64,000 bases of DNA from Clostridium rhizosphaerae (GCF_016765585.1 NZ_JAESWC010000001.1:310001-374000); one strand, 5' to 3'; shown: positions 34,352-43,401, numbered from the stretch's first letter. Program-made: numbers and translations. Notes: generated by a model from the letters alone, not told the origin.

Positions 34352-35548
34352 CTATGACAAAAGTTCTTTCTTAGCATCTACACGCTTATTTAGCATCTCT
34401 ACCATTATAAACATAAGCACAAGTATACCGCCTGTGTAGAAAGGCATAAGTGAATATCCTATATGCGATGCCAAAATACCAAATAGAGGCGGCATAAAGG
34501 TGCTTCCTATGTAGGCACATGCCATTTGTACTCCCATAATTGATTGAGAATATTCTGCCCCAAAGTTCTTAGGAGTTTCGTGCAGCATACTTGGATATAT
34601 TGGTGCACAGCCTATTCCTGTCATTATAAAGCCTATTAGTGATGTAACTTTCCCAAAAGGAAGCATAATCAAAATTATACCTGCCCCAATTAAAACTTCT
34701 CCCAACCTAATCATTTGTCTATTGCTCAACTTGAGTGTAATAAAGCCTGACAAGAACCTGCCAAAAGTGATACCAAAATAAAAAAGTGATGCCCATTTTG
34801 CAGCTGTTTCTGCTTGAATTCCTTGGGTCATAACTGCAAAGCTGCTTCCCCATAGACCTGTTGTTCCTTCTATAGAACAGTAGCAGAAGAAGGCTATCAA
34901 TGCAGGTTTTGCTCCAGGAAGCTTTAAAAGCTCCTTTTTACTTATTATTTTATGCTCTTGTTCTTGTTCACTGCCAAGCTGAGTATTATTATTTGGTACT
35001 GCCTTCTTCCAAAATGGCAAGGTAATAATTAATATAGCGACCAGGCTAAACTGAATAATCGCAACAATACGATAGCCTAACTGAAAGATAGCTCCTCGCT
35101 CTAAACAATATGACATAATAATTGGTCCTGTCATAGCTCCAACACCCCAAAAGCAATGAAGCCAGCTCATATGTTTTGCTTTATATTTTAGCGCTACAAA
35201 GTTATTGAGTGCAGCGTCTACTGAACCAGCTCCAAGTCCTAATGGAACTGCAAACAGACAAAGCTGAAAAAACTTGTTGCTTATGGAAAAGCCTAATAAT
35301 GCCGCTGCTGTCATCAATACACTGATGCAGGTAACTAAACCGGTTCCAAATTTCCTGATAACCTTATCGCTAAATAAACTGGATATAATAGTTCCTCCAG
35401 CTATAATCATTGAAACAATCCCGGCATAAGAAATTGGCACCCCCATGCTTGGATACATAGACGGCCAAGCTGAGCCTAAAAGCGAATCCGGCAGCCCAAG
35501 ACTAATAAATGCTATATAAATTATAATTAATAAAACTGTTAATACCAT
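34352..35548 (-). CDS. Major facilitator superfamily transporter
   Basis: 398 residues with twelve membrane spans. ISLGLPDSLLGSAWPSMY at the start and LGAGSVDAALNNFVA, LHCFWGVGAMTGP in the N-half match the FucP/YfkF-like sugar MFS group. The gene overlaps the end of the ROK regulator gene by 10 bases, so the two are translated together and the regulator probably controls the transporter. Sugar transport is inferred from the family and the ROK partner. Confidence 0.87.
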   Translation of the reverse strand: MVLTVLLIIIYIAFISLGLPDSLLGSAWPSMYPSMGVPISYAGIVSMIIAGGTIISSLFSDKVIRKFGTGLVTCISVLMTAAALLGFSISNKFFQLCLFAVPLGLGAGSVDAALNNFVALKYKAKHMSWLHCFWGVGAMTGPIIMSYCLERGAIFQLGYRIVAIIQFSLVAILIITLPFWKKAVPNNNTQLGSEQEQEHKIISKKELLKLPGAKPALIAFFCYCSIEGTTGLWGSSFAVMTQGIQAETAAKWASLFYFGITFGRFLSGFITLKLSNRQMIRLGEVLIGAGIILIMLPFGKVTSLIGFIMTGIGCAPIYPSMLHETPKNFGAEYSQSIMGVQMACAYIGSTFMPPLFGILASHIGYSLMPFYTGGILVLMFIMVEMLNKRVDAKKELLS

Positions 35549-36555
35549 TCTTTAACTCCCCCATTTCTTTCCAACCTACTAAGTGCTATACGAACCATTC
35601 CGTATTCAAAGTCTTTTTCAATGTTCTTTTCAAATTCAATGTTCGGCAAAAAATTTCCATTAAGAAGCTTTTGAACTCTCGATATTAGCTCTTTTAAAAT
35701 CTCTTCTGTCAAAAAGTCTCCATAAAACATAATACGTTCCGGAGCTAAAACACAACTGTACACAACTACAATTTGACTAAGCATAAGAACTACTTCTTCA
35801 GAATTATTATAATCTACTTCATTCCAAGATGGACTTAAAGGTATCCATCCAACTTCTCCGGCAAAATTTTTACATCCTCTATATATCTCTCCTTTTATTA
35901 CAACGCCTGCTCCCGGTCCATACACACGTGGATAATAAAGCCCCACCACCGTTTGAACTGTTTCAGTATTTTGGCGCATATAGAATCCACATACGGTAGC
36001 ATTGATGTCATTTTCATAAAAAACTGGAGCTTGGTATTTTTCTTGATAATAAGATAAAAATTTATCTCCGATAATACCTGGATAATCATGTACATAAATT
36101 ATCCCATTTTCCTCTGCTCCCGGAAGGCCAAATACTATTTCCGAAATATTTTCATATGTTTTAAAGGCTGTCTCTATCCACTTATCAAAACTATCTGTAA
36201 CAACATTTGCATAATATTCTTTTTTGCGTTCTAAGCACTCTCCAAAAGAGTTAATAACCAGCATGTGAAACAAATCTTGATTATCATCTTCGTATCCATA
36301 AATAATTATTGCTTTTCTATAGTTTCCATTATAAACATATTGCTTAGATGGCCTCCCACCATTAGATGGAACTTCCTCCCCTTCTATCACTTCTCCTGCA
36401 GTAACCATTTCACTTATTAGAGCATTAACTGTAACAACACTTAATTCTGTTAATGCAGCTAATTCAGGCTTTGTAGCTTTTCTACTCTCTTTTAAAACTT
36501 GTCTTAAGATATTCTTATTTATCTCTTTCATCTGAGTTCGGTTTGCCTTTAACAA
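35539..36555 (-). CDS. ROK-family transcriptional regulator
   Basis: 338 residues, TTG start with AGGAGG 8 bases upstream. The N-terminal winged helix (NILRQVLKESRKATKPELAA; SVVTVNALISEMV) is followed by a ROK sugar-kinase-like fold (EIVFGLPGAEENGIIYVHDY; ENDINATVCGFYM; GPGAGVVIKGEIYRGCKNFA with GEVGW). The zinc-binding CxCGxxGC motif of true ROK kinases is absent, consistent with a regulator. It forms a two-gene unit with the MFS transporter. Confidence 0.9.
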   Translation of the reverse strand: MLKANRTQMKEINKNILRQVLKESRKATKPELAALTELSVVTVNALISEMVTAGEVIEGEEVPSNGGRPSKQYVYNGNYRKAIIIYGYEDDNQDLFHMLVINSFGECLERKKEYYANVVTDSFDKWIETAFKTYENISEIVFGLPGAEENGIIYVHDYPGIIGDKFLSYYQEKYQAPVFYENDINATVCGFYMRQNTETVQTVVGLYYPRVYGPGAGVVIKGEIYRGCKNFAGEVGWIPLSPSWNEVDYNNSEEVVLMLSQIVVVYSCVLAPERIMFYGDFLTEEILKELISRVQKLLNGNFLPNIEFEKNIEKDFEYGMVRIALSRLERNGGVKEWY

Positions 36556-36829
36556 TTAGTCAGCCTCCTGATTTTACTCTCTTTAAATGCTATAGCATTA
36601 CTTAATACAGTAACTTTATTAAGTCGCTATATTAAGTTTAGGCTAAAATACATTATTTGTCAAACCATGCTTAAAGTTTCTTTACAAATCTCATATCAAT
36701 TTCACTTTACTAATTTTTTAAATATACATAATATATATTCTGCAAAAATAAATACCGAGCAATATTGTATCTTAAATAAGACTACAATATAATTATGATT
36801 ATAATCATTGATAAAGAAGGAGAAATTCT

Positions 36830-37684
36830 ATGCAAGATGATAATAAAGGTTGTTTAGATAGAATAAAAGAGACTTATACTTCATTAAATACAGCAGAAAA
36901 GAAAGTAGCTAAATATATACTTGAAAACCCAAAGGAAATAATACATATTTCAATAACAGAGCTTGCAGACAACAGCAGCGCCAGTGAAACAACAGTTTTC
37001 AGACTGTGCAATAAGCTCGGCTATAAAGGCTATCAAGATTTAAAGATAAATTTAGCTGCTGCTATAGTTGAGCCTATTGAAAATATTTATGAAGAAATAA
37101 AAGAAAATGATGATATGTATATCTTAATGCACAAAATAATGGCTTCAAATATATACAGTATTGAAAATACCTTTAAAATAAATAAAAGCTCAGATCTTGA
37201 GGCTGCAGTGTCAATGATTTTAAAGGCTCAAAGAATTATGTTCTTCGGAATGGGAGGTTCAGGAATCATAGCACAGGATGCTCATCATAAATTTCTTAGA
37301 ACTGGCTTAAACTGTGTTTCTGCCTCTGACTCTCACTGGCAGGCTATGTATGCCTCTATGTCTAACGAAAATGATGTTATAATTGCTTTTTCAAATTCAG
37401 GAAGCAACAAAGAATTGATTGAGACTATAAATCTTGCAAGGCAAAAGAACATAAAAATCATTTCAATTACAAGTAATGCAAAATCTCCTATATCAAAAGT
37501 TTCTGATATAACACTGGTATGCTACGGAAATGAATCCATGTTTAGAAGCGAGGCAATGGAATCAAGAATTACCTCCTTAGCCATTATCGACTGCCTTTAT
37601 GTAGGGGTAGCTATAAAGAGAAAAACAGAAACCCTTAAAAGTCTTGAGGATATGAGAAAAGGTATCGCTCTTAAAAGATTTTAA
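36830..37684 (+). CDS. RpiR/MurR-family regulator with SIS domain
   Basis: 284 residues with AAGGAG upstream. N-terminal RpiR helix-turn-helix (LNTAEKKVAKYILENP; ELADNSSASETTVFRLCNKL, about residues 17-60) and a C-terminal sugar-isomerase (SIS) domain (RIMFFGMGGSGIIAQDAHHK; DVIIAFSNSGSNKELIETI) that senses a phosphosugar. It precedes gntK-gntP-gnd behind a strong terminator, so it is likely the gluconate operon regulator, sensing 6-phosphogluconate or a related ester. Confidence 0.93.
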   Translation: MQDDNKGCLDRIKETYTSLNTAEKKVAKYILENPKEIIHISITELADNSSASETTVFRLCNKLGYKGYQDLKINLAAAIVEPIENIYEEIKENDDMYILMHKIMASNIYSIENTFKINKSSDLEAAVSMILKAQRIMFFGMGGSGIIAQDAHHKFLRTGLNCVSASDSHWQAMYASMSNENDVIIAFSNSGSNKELIETINLARQKNIKIISITSNAKSPISKVSDITLVCYGNESMFRSEAMESRITSLAIIDCLYVGVAIKRKTETLKSLEDMRKGIALKRF

Positions 37685-37738
37685 ATCAGCATCTATACAA
37701 TGTAAGAACTTTTGCATTGTATAGATGCTGATTTTTTA
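37685..37738 (+). terminator. Strong Rho-independent terminator after the RpiR gene
   Basis: An 18-bp perfect stem ATCAGCATCTATACAATG / CATTGTATAGATGCTGAT with a 12-base loop and TTTTTT. It makes the regulator gene its own transcription unit. Confidence 0.95.
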
Positions 37739-37742
37739 TGTG

Positions 37743-37805
37743 GAAAATTTTTTTCTTGATTTTAAAAATCAACATGCTATAATATAAACAAAGAAAATTT
37801 TTTTC
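37743..37805 (+). promoter_or_regulatory. gnt promoter flanked by twin RpiR-type operators
   Basis: TTGATT (37756-37761), a 16-bp spacer and TATAAT (37778-37783). GAAAATTTTTTTC occurs identically at 37743-37755 and at 37793-37805, one on each side of the promoter. The sequence recalls GAAA-N-TTTC operators of RpiR proteins. Repressor binding at both would block the promoter. Confidence 0.6.
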
Positions 37806-37881
37806 ATATTCAACTTATGTACAAGCATAAAGTATTAATAAAGAAAATAATTTTTATAAATTAATATTTTTTCACATCTTT

Positions 37882-37899
37882 GTATAGGTTATCCTATAC
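37882..37899. promoter_or_regulatory. Perfect inverted repeat in the gnt leader
   Basis: GTATAGG-TTAT-CCTATAC, 7-bp arms, about 50 bases before gntK. It could be another operator or a short leader hairpin. Confidence 0.45.
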
Positions 37900-37916
37900 C
37901 TTTACAATACTATGTT

Positions 37917-37930
37917 TGTAAACGTTTTAT
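37917..37930 (+). promoter_or_regulatory. Putative cre site before gntK
   Basis: TGTAAACGTTTTAT matches the first two-thirds of the CcpA consensus TGWAANCGNTNWCA. It overlaps the leader just before the gntK ribosome binding site, where CcpA could act as a roadblock. Confidence 0.5.
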
Positions 37931-37946
37931 AAAAGGGAGGGCTATT

Positions 37947-39476
37947 ATGAAATACATTATTGGGGTTGATATTGGTACAACCAGCACAAAGTCAATTGCT
38001 TTCGATTTAGATGGAAACGTTATTTCTAAGCAAAATATTTTATATCCTATTTACAATCCTGAACCTTCGTGGAGCGAACAAAGTCCTGTTGAAATGCTTA
38101 ATGCTGTTGTTGAGTCTATTAAAGGTGTAGTTTCCGATAATAACACAAAAGGCAACGAGCTTTTAGGAATTTCCTTCAGCAGTGCAATGCATAGTGTTAT
38201 AGCTATGGATAAAGACGGAAAGCCTTTAACAGATTGCATTATATGGGCTGATACCAGAAGCAAAGACTATGCTGATAAGATTAAAACCAGCATTGAAGGT
38301 CATGAAATCTATATGAGGACAGGTACACCTATTCATCCTATGTCCCCTCTTTGCAAGCTTTGCTGGCTTAGAGACAATATGCCTGATATATTTAACAAAA
38401 CCTATAAATTTATATCTATAAAAGAATATGTATTCTTCAAGTTCTTTGGTGAATACATAGTAGACCATTCTATAGCTTCTGCAACAGGTCTATTTGATAT
38501 ATACGATTTAAAATGGAATAAAACCGCTTTAGACTTGGTTGGTATTACTGAAGACAAATTGTCTATTCCTGTTTCAACAACCTACAGCATTAAAGGTTTA
38601 AACAAGGAATATGCAACCTACATGAATATATCTATAGATACACCTTTTGTTGTCGGTGCAAGCGATGGCTGTCTTGCAAACCTTGGTGCAAATGCAATTA
38701 AAAAGGGTGACGCTGCAGTTACCATAGGAACAAGCGGAGCTATAAGGATTATTTCTGATAAGGCCAAAAATGATGAGTCTGAAAGAATCTTCAGCTACAT
38801 TCTAAGCGAAGAGCATTATGTTCTTGGCGGACCTGTAAATAACGGCGGAATAGTTTTCAGATGGTTCAGAGACAACTTCTCTCCATTGGAATTAGAAGCA
38901 GCTAAAAAGCTTAATATCGATACTTATGAAATTATGACTGATGAAGCAGCAAAGGTAGCTCCAGGGTCAGACGGACTTATATTCCTGCCTTATCTTTTGG
39001 GTGAAAGAGCTCCTCATTGGGATGCTTATTCCAAAGGTGTATACTTTGGAATTAATATAAAGCATAAAAGAGAACATTTCTTAAGAGCATTATTAGAAGG
39101 GGTGATATATGGGGTATATAGCGTTGGAAAAGCTCTTCAAGAAACAACTGGGGAAATAGACACAATCTACGCAACAGGCGGTTTTGTACGCTCTGAGCTT
39201 TGGGTACAAATGCTTGCCGATGTATTTAATAAAAAAGTAGTAATTGCTGAAAGCTATGAAAGCTCATGTCTTGGTGCAGCTGTACTAGGAATGAAATCAC
39301 TAGGAATTATAAATAAAGTAGAAGAAGTAGAAAAACTAGTACCTATATCAAAGACTTTTGAGCCTGATGCAAAGAATCATAAGGCTTACATGAAAAACTT
39401 TGCAGTATACGAAAGACTTTACGGAAAGCTCAAGGATGAATTTTATAATATCAGTTTAATTCAAGAAGAAAATTAA
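37947..39476 (+). CDS. gntK: Gluconokinase (FGGY family)
   Basis: 509 residues, GGGAGGG before the ATG. The FGGY fold is complete: IIGVDIGTTSTKSIAFDLDG (phosphate 1), ADTRSKDYADKI, VVGASDGCLANLGANAIKKG and ATGGFVRSELWVQMLADVF. The GASDGCLANLG segment is characteristic of gluconate kinases of the Bacillus GntK type. It phosphorylates gluconate to 6-phosphogluconate. Followed by the gluconate permease with one structured repeat between; the stop overlaps the repeat boundary. Confidence 0.93.
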   Translation: MKYIIGVDIGTTSTKSIAFDLDGNVISKQNILYPIYNPEPSWSEQSPVEMLNAVVESIKGVVSDNNTKGNELLGISFSSAMHSVIAMDKDGKPLTDCIIWADTRSKDYADKIKTSIEGHEIYMRTGTPIHPMSPLCKLCWLRDNMPDIFNKTYKFISIKEYVFFKFFGEYIVDHSIASATGLFDIYDLKWNKTALDLVGITEDKLSIPVSTTYSIKGLNKEYATYMNISIDTPFVVGASDGCLANLGANAIKKGDAAVTIGTSGAIRIISDKAKNDESERIFSYILSEEHYVLGGPVNNGGIVFRWFRDNFSPLELEAAKKLNIDTYEIMTDEAAKVAPGSDGLIFLPYLLGERAPHWDAYSKGVYFGINIKHKREHFLRALLEGVIYGVYSVGKALQETTGEIDTIYATGGFVRSELWVQMLADVFNKKVVIAESYESSCLGAAVLGMKSLGIINKVEEVEKLVPISKTFEPDAKNHKAYMKNFAVYERLYGKLKDEFYNISLIQEEN

Positions 39477-39566
39477 GGAGGTTAAAGCTCTAAATGGGCT
39501 TTAATGACTAGTTTATGAGCGGGAGCGAGTGGTCTAAACTACTCAGTGCTTCTGACTAAAAGGAGG
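39475..39566 (+). repeat. Shine-Dalgarno-associated hairpin element between gntK and gntP
   Basis: Bounded by AAGGAGG at 39475-39481 and again at 39560-39566. Inside: TTAAAGCTC-TAAAT-GGGCTTTAA, then GACTAGTTTA, GAGCGGGAGCGAG, TAAACTACTC, CAGTGCTTCTGAC. The right-hand AAGGAGG is the ribosome binding site of gntP. See the copies at 25112, 51176 and 63131. Confidence 0.85.
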
Positions 39567-39575
39567 AATTTACTT

Positions 39576-40889
39576 ATGCCATTAGTAGTTGTCGGTATTG
39601 GTGTTATTTTATTATTAATATTAATGATTGGCTTTAAACTTAACGGTTTTGTTTCTTTAATTCTTGTTGCTCTTGCGGTTGGTATTTTAGAGGGAATGCC
39701 TCTTCCTAAGGTTGTAAGCTCTATAACCGGCGGAGTTGGCGGTACTCTAGGAAGCTTGGCACTTATTCTTGGTTTTGGAGCTATGCTCGGAAAGATGATG
39801 GCTGACAGCGGAGCAGCTTCAAGAATAGCTACAACACTTATCAAGAAATTTGGTAAAAAGAGAATTCAATGGGCAGTTGTTATTACTGGATTTGTAGTTG
39901 GTATAGCATTATTTTATGAAATAGGTTTCGTACTTCTTATACCTCTAGTATTTTCTATAGCTGCTGAAGCTGAATTGCCATTACTTTATATAGGAGTACC
40001 TATGGCTGCTGCTTTATCAGTTACTCATGGATTTTTACCTCCACATCCAGGACCAACAGCAATAGCCGGAGTTTACAAAGCTGATATAGCTAAGACTTTA
40101 CTTTACGGTATAATTATCGCTATTCCTACTGTTATTGTAGCAGGACCTGTATTTACATTATTCTTAAAGAAAATGGAGCATCCTATTCCAACAAACCTTT
40201 ATAATCCAAAGACTTTTACAGAAGAAGAAATGCCTGGGTTCGGCGTAAGCATATTTACTGCTTTAGTACCTGTTATATTAATGGCTCTAAGAGCGATTAT
40301 AACAATTTCAGCTCCAAAATCAGCACTTATTCCTTTTGTAACTTTCCTTGGCGATCCAACAATCGCATTATTGATTGCAGTAATTATTGCTTTATTTACT
40401 TTTGGACTTAACAAAGGAAAGAAGATGCCTGAAATCAACAAGACCTTAACTGAAGCCATAGCCTCAATAGCGATGATAATGTTAATAATCGGCGGCGGCG
40501 GAGCATTCAAACAAGTACTTGTAGACAGCGGAGTTGACAAGTATATTAAAGTATTAATGACAGGTTCACACCTTTCACCGCTTATTTTAGCTTGGCTTAT
40601 AGCAGCAGTACTAAGAATAGCTCTTGGATCAGCTACAGTGGCTGGTATGACAGCAGCTGGAATTGCAGCACCGCTGATAGGCATGGGCCACGTAAGCCCT
40701 GAGCTTATGGTTTTGGCAACCGGTGCAGGAAGCTTAATATTCTCACATGTTAATGACCCTGGATTCTGGATATTTAAAGAATACTTTAATCTTTCAATAC
40801 CTGAAACCTTAAAATCCTGGTCAGTACTTGAAACCTTAATATCCGTAATGGGATTGGTACTTGTTTTAATAGCAAGTGTTATAATTTAG
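39576..40889 (+). CDS. gntP: Gluconate permease (GntP family)
   Basis: 437 residues from the ATG 9 bases after AAGGAGG (a longer frame starts inside the repeat). Twelve to fourteen spans with the GntP family hallmarks GALAxGLGxMLG-like LALILGFGAMLGKMMADSG, VTHGFLPPHPGPTAIAG (PPHPGP motif) and GAGSLIFSHVNDPGFWIFKE. It takes up gluconate with protons. Middle gene of gntK-gntP-gnd. Confidence 0.95.
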   Translation: MPLVVVGIGVILLLILMIGFKLNGFVSLILVALAVGILEGMPLPKVVSSITGGVGGTLGSLALILGFGAMLGKMMADSGAASRIATTLIKKFGKKRIQWAVVITGFVVGIALFYEIGFVLLIPLVFSIAAEAELPLLYIGVPMAAALSVTHGFLPPHPGPTAIAGVYKADIAKTLLYGIIIAIPTVIVAGPVFTLFLKKMEHPIPTNLYNPKTFTEEEMPGFGVSIFTALVPVILMALRAIITISAPKSALIPFVTFLGDPTIALLIAVIIALFTFGLNKGKKMPEINKTLTEAIASIAMIMLIIGGGGAFKQVLVDSGVDKYIKVLMTGSHLSPLILAWLIAAVLRIALGSATVAGMTAAGIAAPLIGMGHVSPELMVLATGAGSLIFSHVNDPGFWIFKEYFNLSIPETLKSWSVLETLISVMGLVLVLIASVII

Positions 40890-40908
40890 TTTTAAAATTC
40901 ATGTAAGC

Positions 40909-41005
40909 GGTCTGTCCTAAGCATATTAAACTGCTGTGTTGTTTGAATCAGACATTTCGAGGTATTTAAATAACACTCAAGGTTTACCTGTTTCTAGGAC
41001 AGCCC
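40909..41005. repeat. Inverted-repeat element between gntP and gnd
   Basis: GGTCTGTCCTAA and CTAGGACAGCCC pair at the ends, with further dyad sequence inside (AACTG... , AAATAACACTC). It could act as an attenuating terminator between gntP and gnd, although no T-run follows. Resembles the palindrome at 29139. Confidence 0.55.
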
Positions 41006-41104
41006 ATTTATATTTTAACCAAGCAAAATCATATAGCTTTAATAGAATACTTGCTTGGGAATCCATATAAATTGCTCAGTGCTACAATGAACGGAGGAAA
41101 TGAA

Positions 41105-42007
41105 ATGAATATAGGAATAGTTGGACTCGGAAAAATGGGTTATAATATAGCATTAAATTTACTAGGAAATAAGCACTCTGTTTTTGCCTATGATACTCTT
41201 AAAGAAAATGTGGACAATATAATAAGTGAAGGTGCTGAGGGTGCCTACAGCTTAAAGGCTATGGTAGAAAAAATGTCAAAAAGACGTGTAATATGGCTTA
41301 TGGTTCCAGCTGGGGAAATAGTAGACTCAGTTATAAATGAATTAGTCAATTATCTAGAACCTAACGACATAATAATCGACGGAGGAAACTCAAATTATAA
41401 AGACTCTATCAAAAGATATGAGCTTTTAAAGGAAAAGCAAATTGATTTTATTGATTGCGGAACAAGCGGCGGAACTTCCGGAGCTCTGCAGGGAGCCTGC
41501 ACAATGATAGGCGGAGAAAATGGAGCAGTTAAATACTGCGAACAAATTTTTAAAGATATTTCTGTAGAAAATGGATACCTTCATGTTGGAAAACCAGGCA
41601 GCGGCCACTTTACTAAAATGGTACATAACGGTATAGAATACGGTATGATGCAAGCCATTGCTGAAGGTTTTGAGGTTTTGGAAAAAAGTGATTTTGATAT
41701 AGATTATGAAAAAGTTGCTAAAGTTTGGAACAACGGTTCAGTTATTAGAAGCTGGCTTATGGAGCTCACAGAATCAGCTTTTAATAAAGATAAAAATCTA
41801 GATAATATTAAAGGCACAATGTACTCTTCCGGCGAAGGAAAATGGACTGTTGAGACTGCACTTGACCTAGGGGTTCCTACTCCTGTTATAGCAATGTCTC
41901 TTATGATGAGATACCGATCCCTTCAGGACGACACCTTTACAGGAAAAGTCGTAGCTGCTCTTAGAAATGAATTCGGCGGTCATGCAGTTGATGCAACGAA
42001 GAATTAA
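41105..42007 (+). CDS. gnd: 6-phosphogluconate dehydrogenase, decarboxylating, short (GntZ) form
   Basis: 300 residues from the ATG with GGAGG 7 bases upstream. NAD(P) loop IGIVGLGKMGYNIALNL, the IIDGGNSNYKDS segment, GTSGGTSGALQGACTMIGGE (substrate loop) and KMVHNGIEYGMMQAIAEGF with catalytic Lys and Asn identify it. At 300 residues it belongs to the short form without the C-terminal helical tail of the 470-residue enzyme. It converts 6-phosphogluconate to ribulose-5-phosphate and CO2, completing an oxidative route for gluconate. No edd or eda genes are present here. Confidence 0.92.
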   Translation: MNIGIVGLGKMGYNIALNLLGNKHSVFAYDTLKENVDNIISEGAEGAYSLKAMVEKMSKRRVIWLMVPAGEIVDSVINELVNYLEPNDIIIDGGNSNYKDSIKRYELLKEKQIDFIDCGTSGGTSGALQGACTMIGGENGAVKYCEQIFKDISVENGYLHVGKPGSGHFTKMVHNGIEYGMMQAIAEGFEVLEKSDFDIDYEKVAKVWNNGSVIRSWLMELTESAFNKDKNLDNIKGTMYSSGEGKWTVETALDLGVPTPVIAMSLMMRYRSLQDDTFTGKVVAALRNEFGGHAVDATKN

Positions 42008-42074
42008 TAAAGTTAGGCATTAACTCTTACTACAATCAACTTTTCAGCCTGAAAAATAGTGATGTATAAAAGCT

Positions 42075-42110
42075 TTATCGCGATATCTGGATAAGAAGAT
42101 ATCGCGATAA
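42075..42110. repeat. TTATCGCGATA palindromic repeat, copy 2
   Basis: TTATCGCGATATCT and AGATATCGCGATAA form a 14-bp perfect stem around GGATAAGA. It follows gnd and could act as its terminator, but has no T-run. Confidence 0.85.
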
Positions 42111-42231
42111 GAAAACAGAAATATAAATTTATTTTTCATGTTTTTTATATTCATACTTCATTATTATATCTCCTTTTATAAGTATCTATCTAATACGCTG
42201 GTTCACTATTAAAAAGTTTTATGAGCCAACC

Positions 42232-42561
42232 TTATTCAAAGCTTTCTCTAAATATTGTTTTTAATAATTCACATGGAACCTGTTGATTGTGAAAAATTTG
42301 CAGCATACCTTTAGGTGTTATTTTATATCCTAACAATTCATCCTTATGAAAAACTACTGATTTTGCCACAATATTAATATGGTCTTTAAAAGGAATAAGT
42401 CGAACGAAATTATCATTTACATAAAATGAAGGTAGTTTAGCCCACAATTTTTCATCAATGTTACTGGAAGTACTTTCATAAATAAGTTTATGTAAATCGC
42501 AAAATCTTTGCTTTGTTTGTTCTTCAAACTTCTCTAAATAAGTATATATATCCTCTTTCAT
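42232..42561 (-). CDS. DUF1801-family protein
   Basis: 109 residues. IYTYLEKFEEQTKQRFCDLHKLIYES, then LWAKLPSFYVNDNFVRLIPF and GMLQIFHNQQVP fit DUF1801/YdhG proteins, a small alpha/beta fold proposed to bind iron or other ligands. It starts with a weak GGGGAACTAAAAA before the ATG. Function unknown. A second DUF1801 gene lies about 400 bases upstream. Confidence 0.75.
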   Translation of the reverse strand: MKEDIYTYLEKFEEQTKQRFCDLHKLIYESTSSNIDEKLWAKLPSFYVNDNFVRLIPFKDHINIVAKSVVFHKDELLGYKITPKGMLQIFHNQQVPCELLKTIFRESFE

Positions 42562-42659
42562 TTTTTAGTTCCCCACTTCTATGATTTATTTGTGCCTACA
42601 TATTATAATAATTAATCTTTATTACTCAATTATTGAACAATATAAAACCATCCAAAATA

Positions 42660-42866
42660 CTATTTTTTATCATATTTTAACTTATATATTACAAATGGAA
42701 GTATTCCTAAAATAAAAGAATACTTCTTATCAATATAACTTCTTGTGCCGGTAATACTTCTGTGAATAGAGATTTTATCAGGTAAAATCGGCATAAGTAA
42801 AAGCATAATAATTATTGGAACAATTAATATTAATAAATCTATCATCAACTTTTTATTAAACTTCAT
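42660..42866 (-). CDS. Small membrane protein, DUF1648-like fragment
   Basis: 68 residues with AAGAGG upstream of ATG. One strong N-terminal span (LLILIVPIIIMLLLMPI) is followed by LPDKISIHRSITG, the DUF1648 signature found in the N-terminus of SdpI-type membrane proteins, and a second span near 45-60. Normal SdpI-like proteins are two to three times longer, so this is either a short variant or a truncated gene. Confidence 0.6.
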   Translation of the reverse strand: MKFNKKLMIDLLILIVPIIIMLLLMPILPDKISIHRSITGTRSYIDKKYSFILGILPFVIYKLKYDKK

Positions 42867-42962
42867 ATAAACCTCTTCTTTCTTTTTGTTAGATAAACAA
42901 TAGTTTACATAGATGAAACCATTCTATATGTATAACTACTTCGGCCTTTTAAAAAATATATA

Positions 42963-43331
42963 CTAAAACTTTCCTGATAATTTGCTGTTGAAATAATCCT
43001 TTACGTTTTGTTTAACGACAGATATAGATTGTTCATCATCATATTTGATATTAATACATCTCTTTCCAAATCTACAACTTAGCAAGGACTTTTTCATATC
43101 TGAAATATATTCTTCATCGTGGAAATGTATCGAATAGTGTTTTTTTGCTGTGGAGATACCTACATAACCATCGTACATTTTCATACCTATCCACCACATT
43201 GGCATTGCAAAACAGATTCTAGGTGTGATTCCCGGAAATTCTGTTTTCATGAAAGCAACAAAATCACAAATGCACTCTTTTCTATTCTCATCTAAACTAC
43301 TAATATAGTCATCAATTGAAGCTAAACCCAT
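42963..43331 (-). CDS. DUF1801-family protein (YdhG-like)
   Basis: 122 residues from the ATG at 43331, which is preceded by TGGAGG. ASIDDYISSLDENRKECICD, ITPRICFAMPMWWIGMKMYD and HYSIHFHDEEYI fit the YdhG/DUF1801 family, annotated as iron-chaperone-like in Bacillus. The role is unproven. The second in-frame ATG five codons upstream is part of the ribosome binding site region. Confidence 0.8.
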   Translation of the reverse strand: MGLASIDDYISSLDENRKECICDFVAFMKTEFPGITPRICFAMPMWWIGMKMYDGYVGISTAKKHYSIHFHDEEYISDMKKSLLSCRFGKRCINIKYDDEQSISVVKQNVKDYFNSKLSGKF

Positions 43332-43401
43332 GAACTTTTCCTCCATATTATATAAAAACTTTATAAGTATAATATTAATTATAATCTACAGATAAATACA
43401 A

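Noticed and set aside
39539-40684. Minus-strand frames opposite gntP
   Set aside because: Long antisense frames are a by-product of the biased codon use of a highly hydrophobic gene; no ribosome binding sites.
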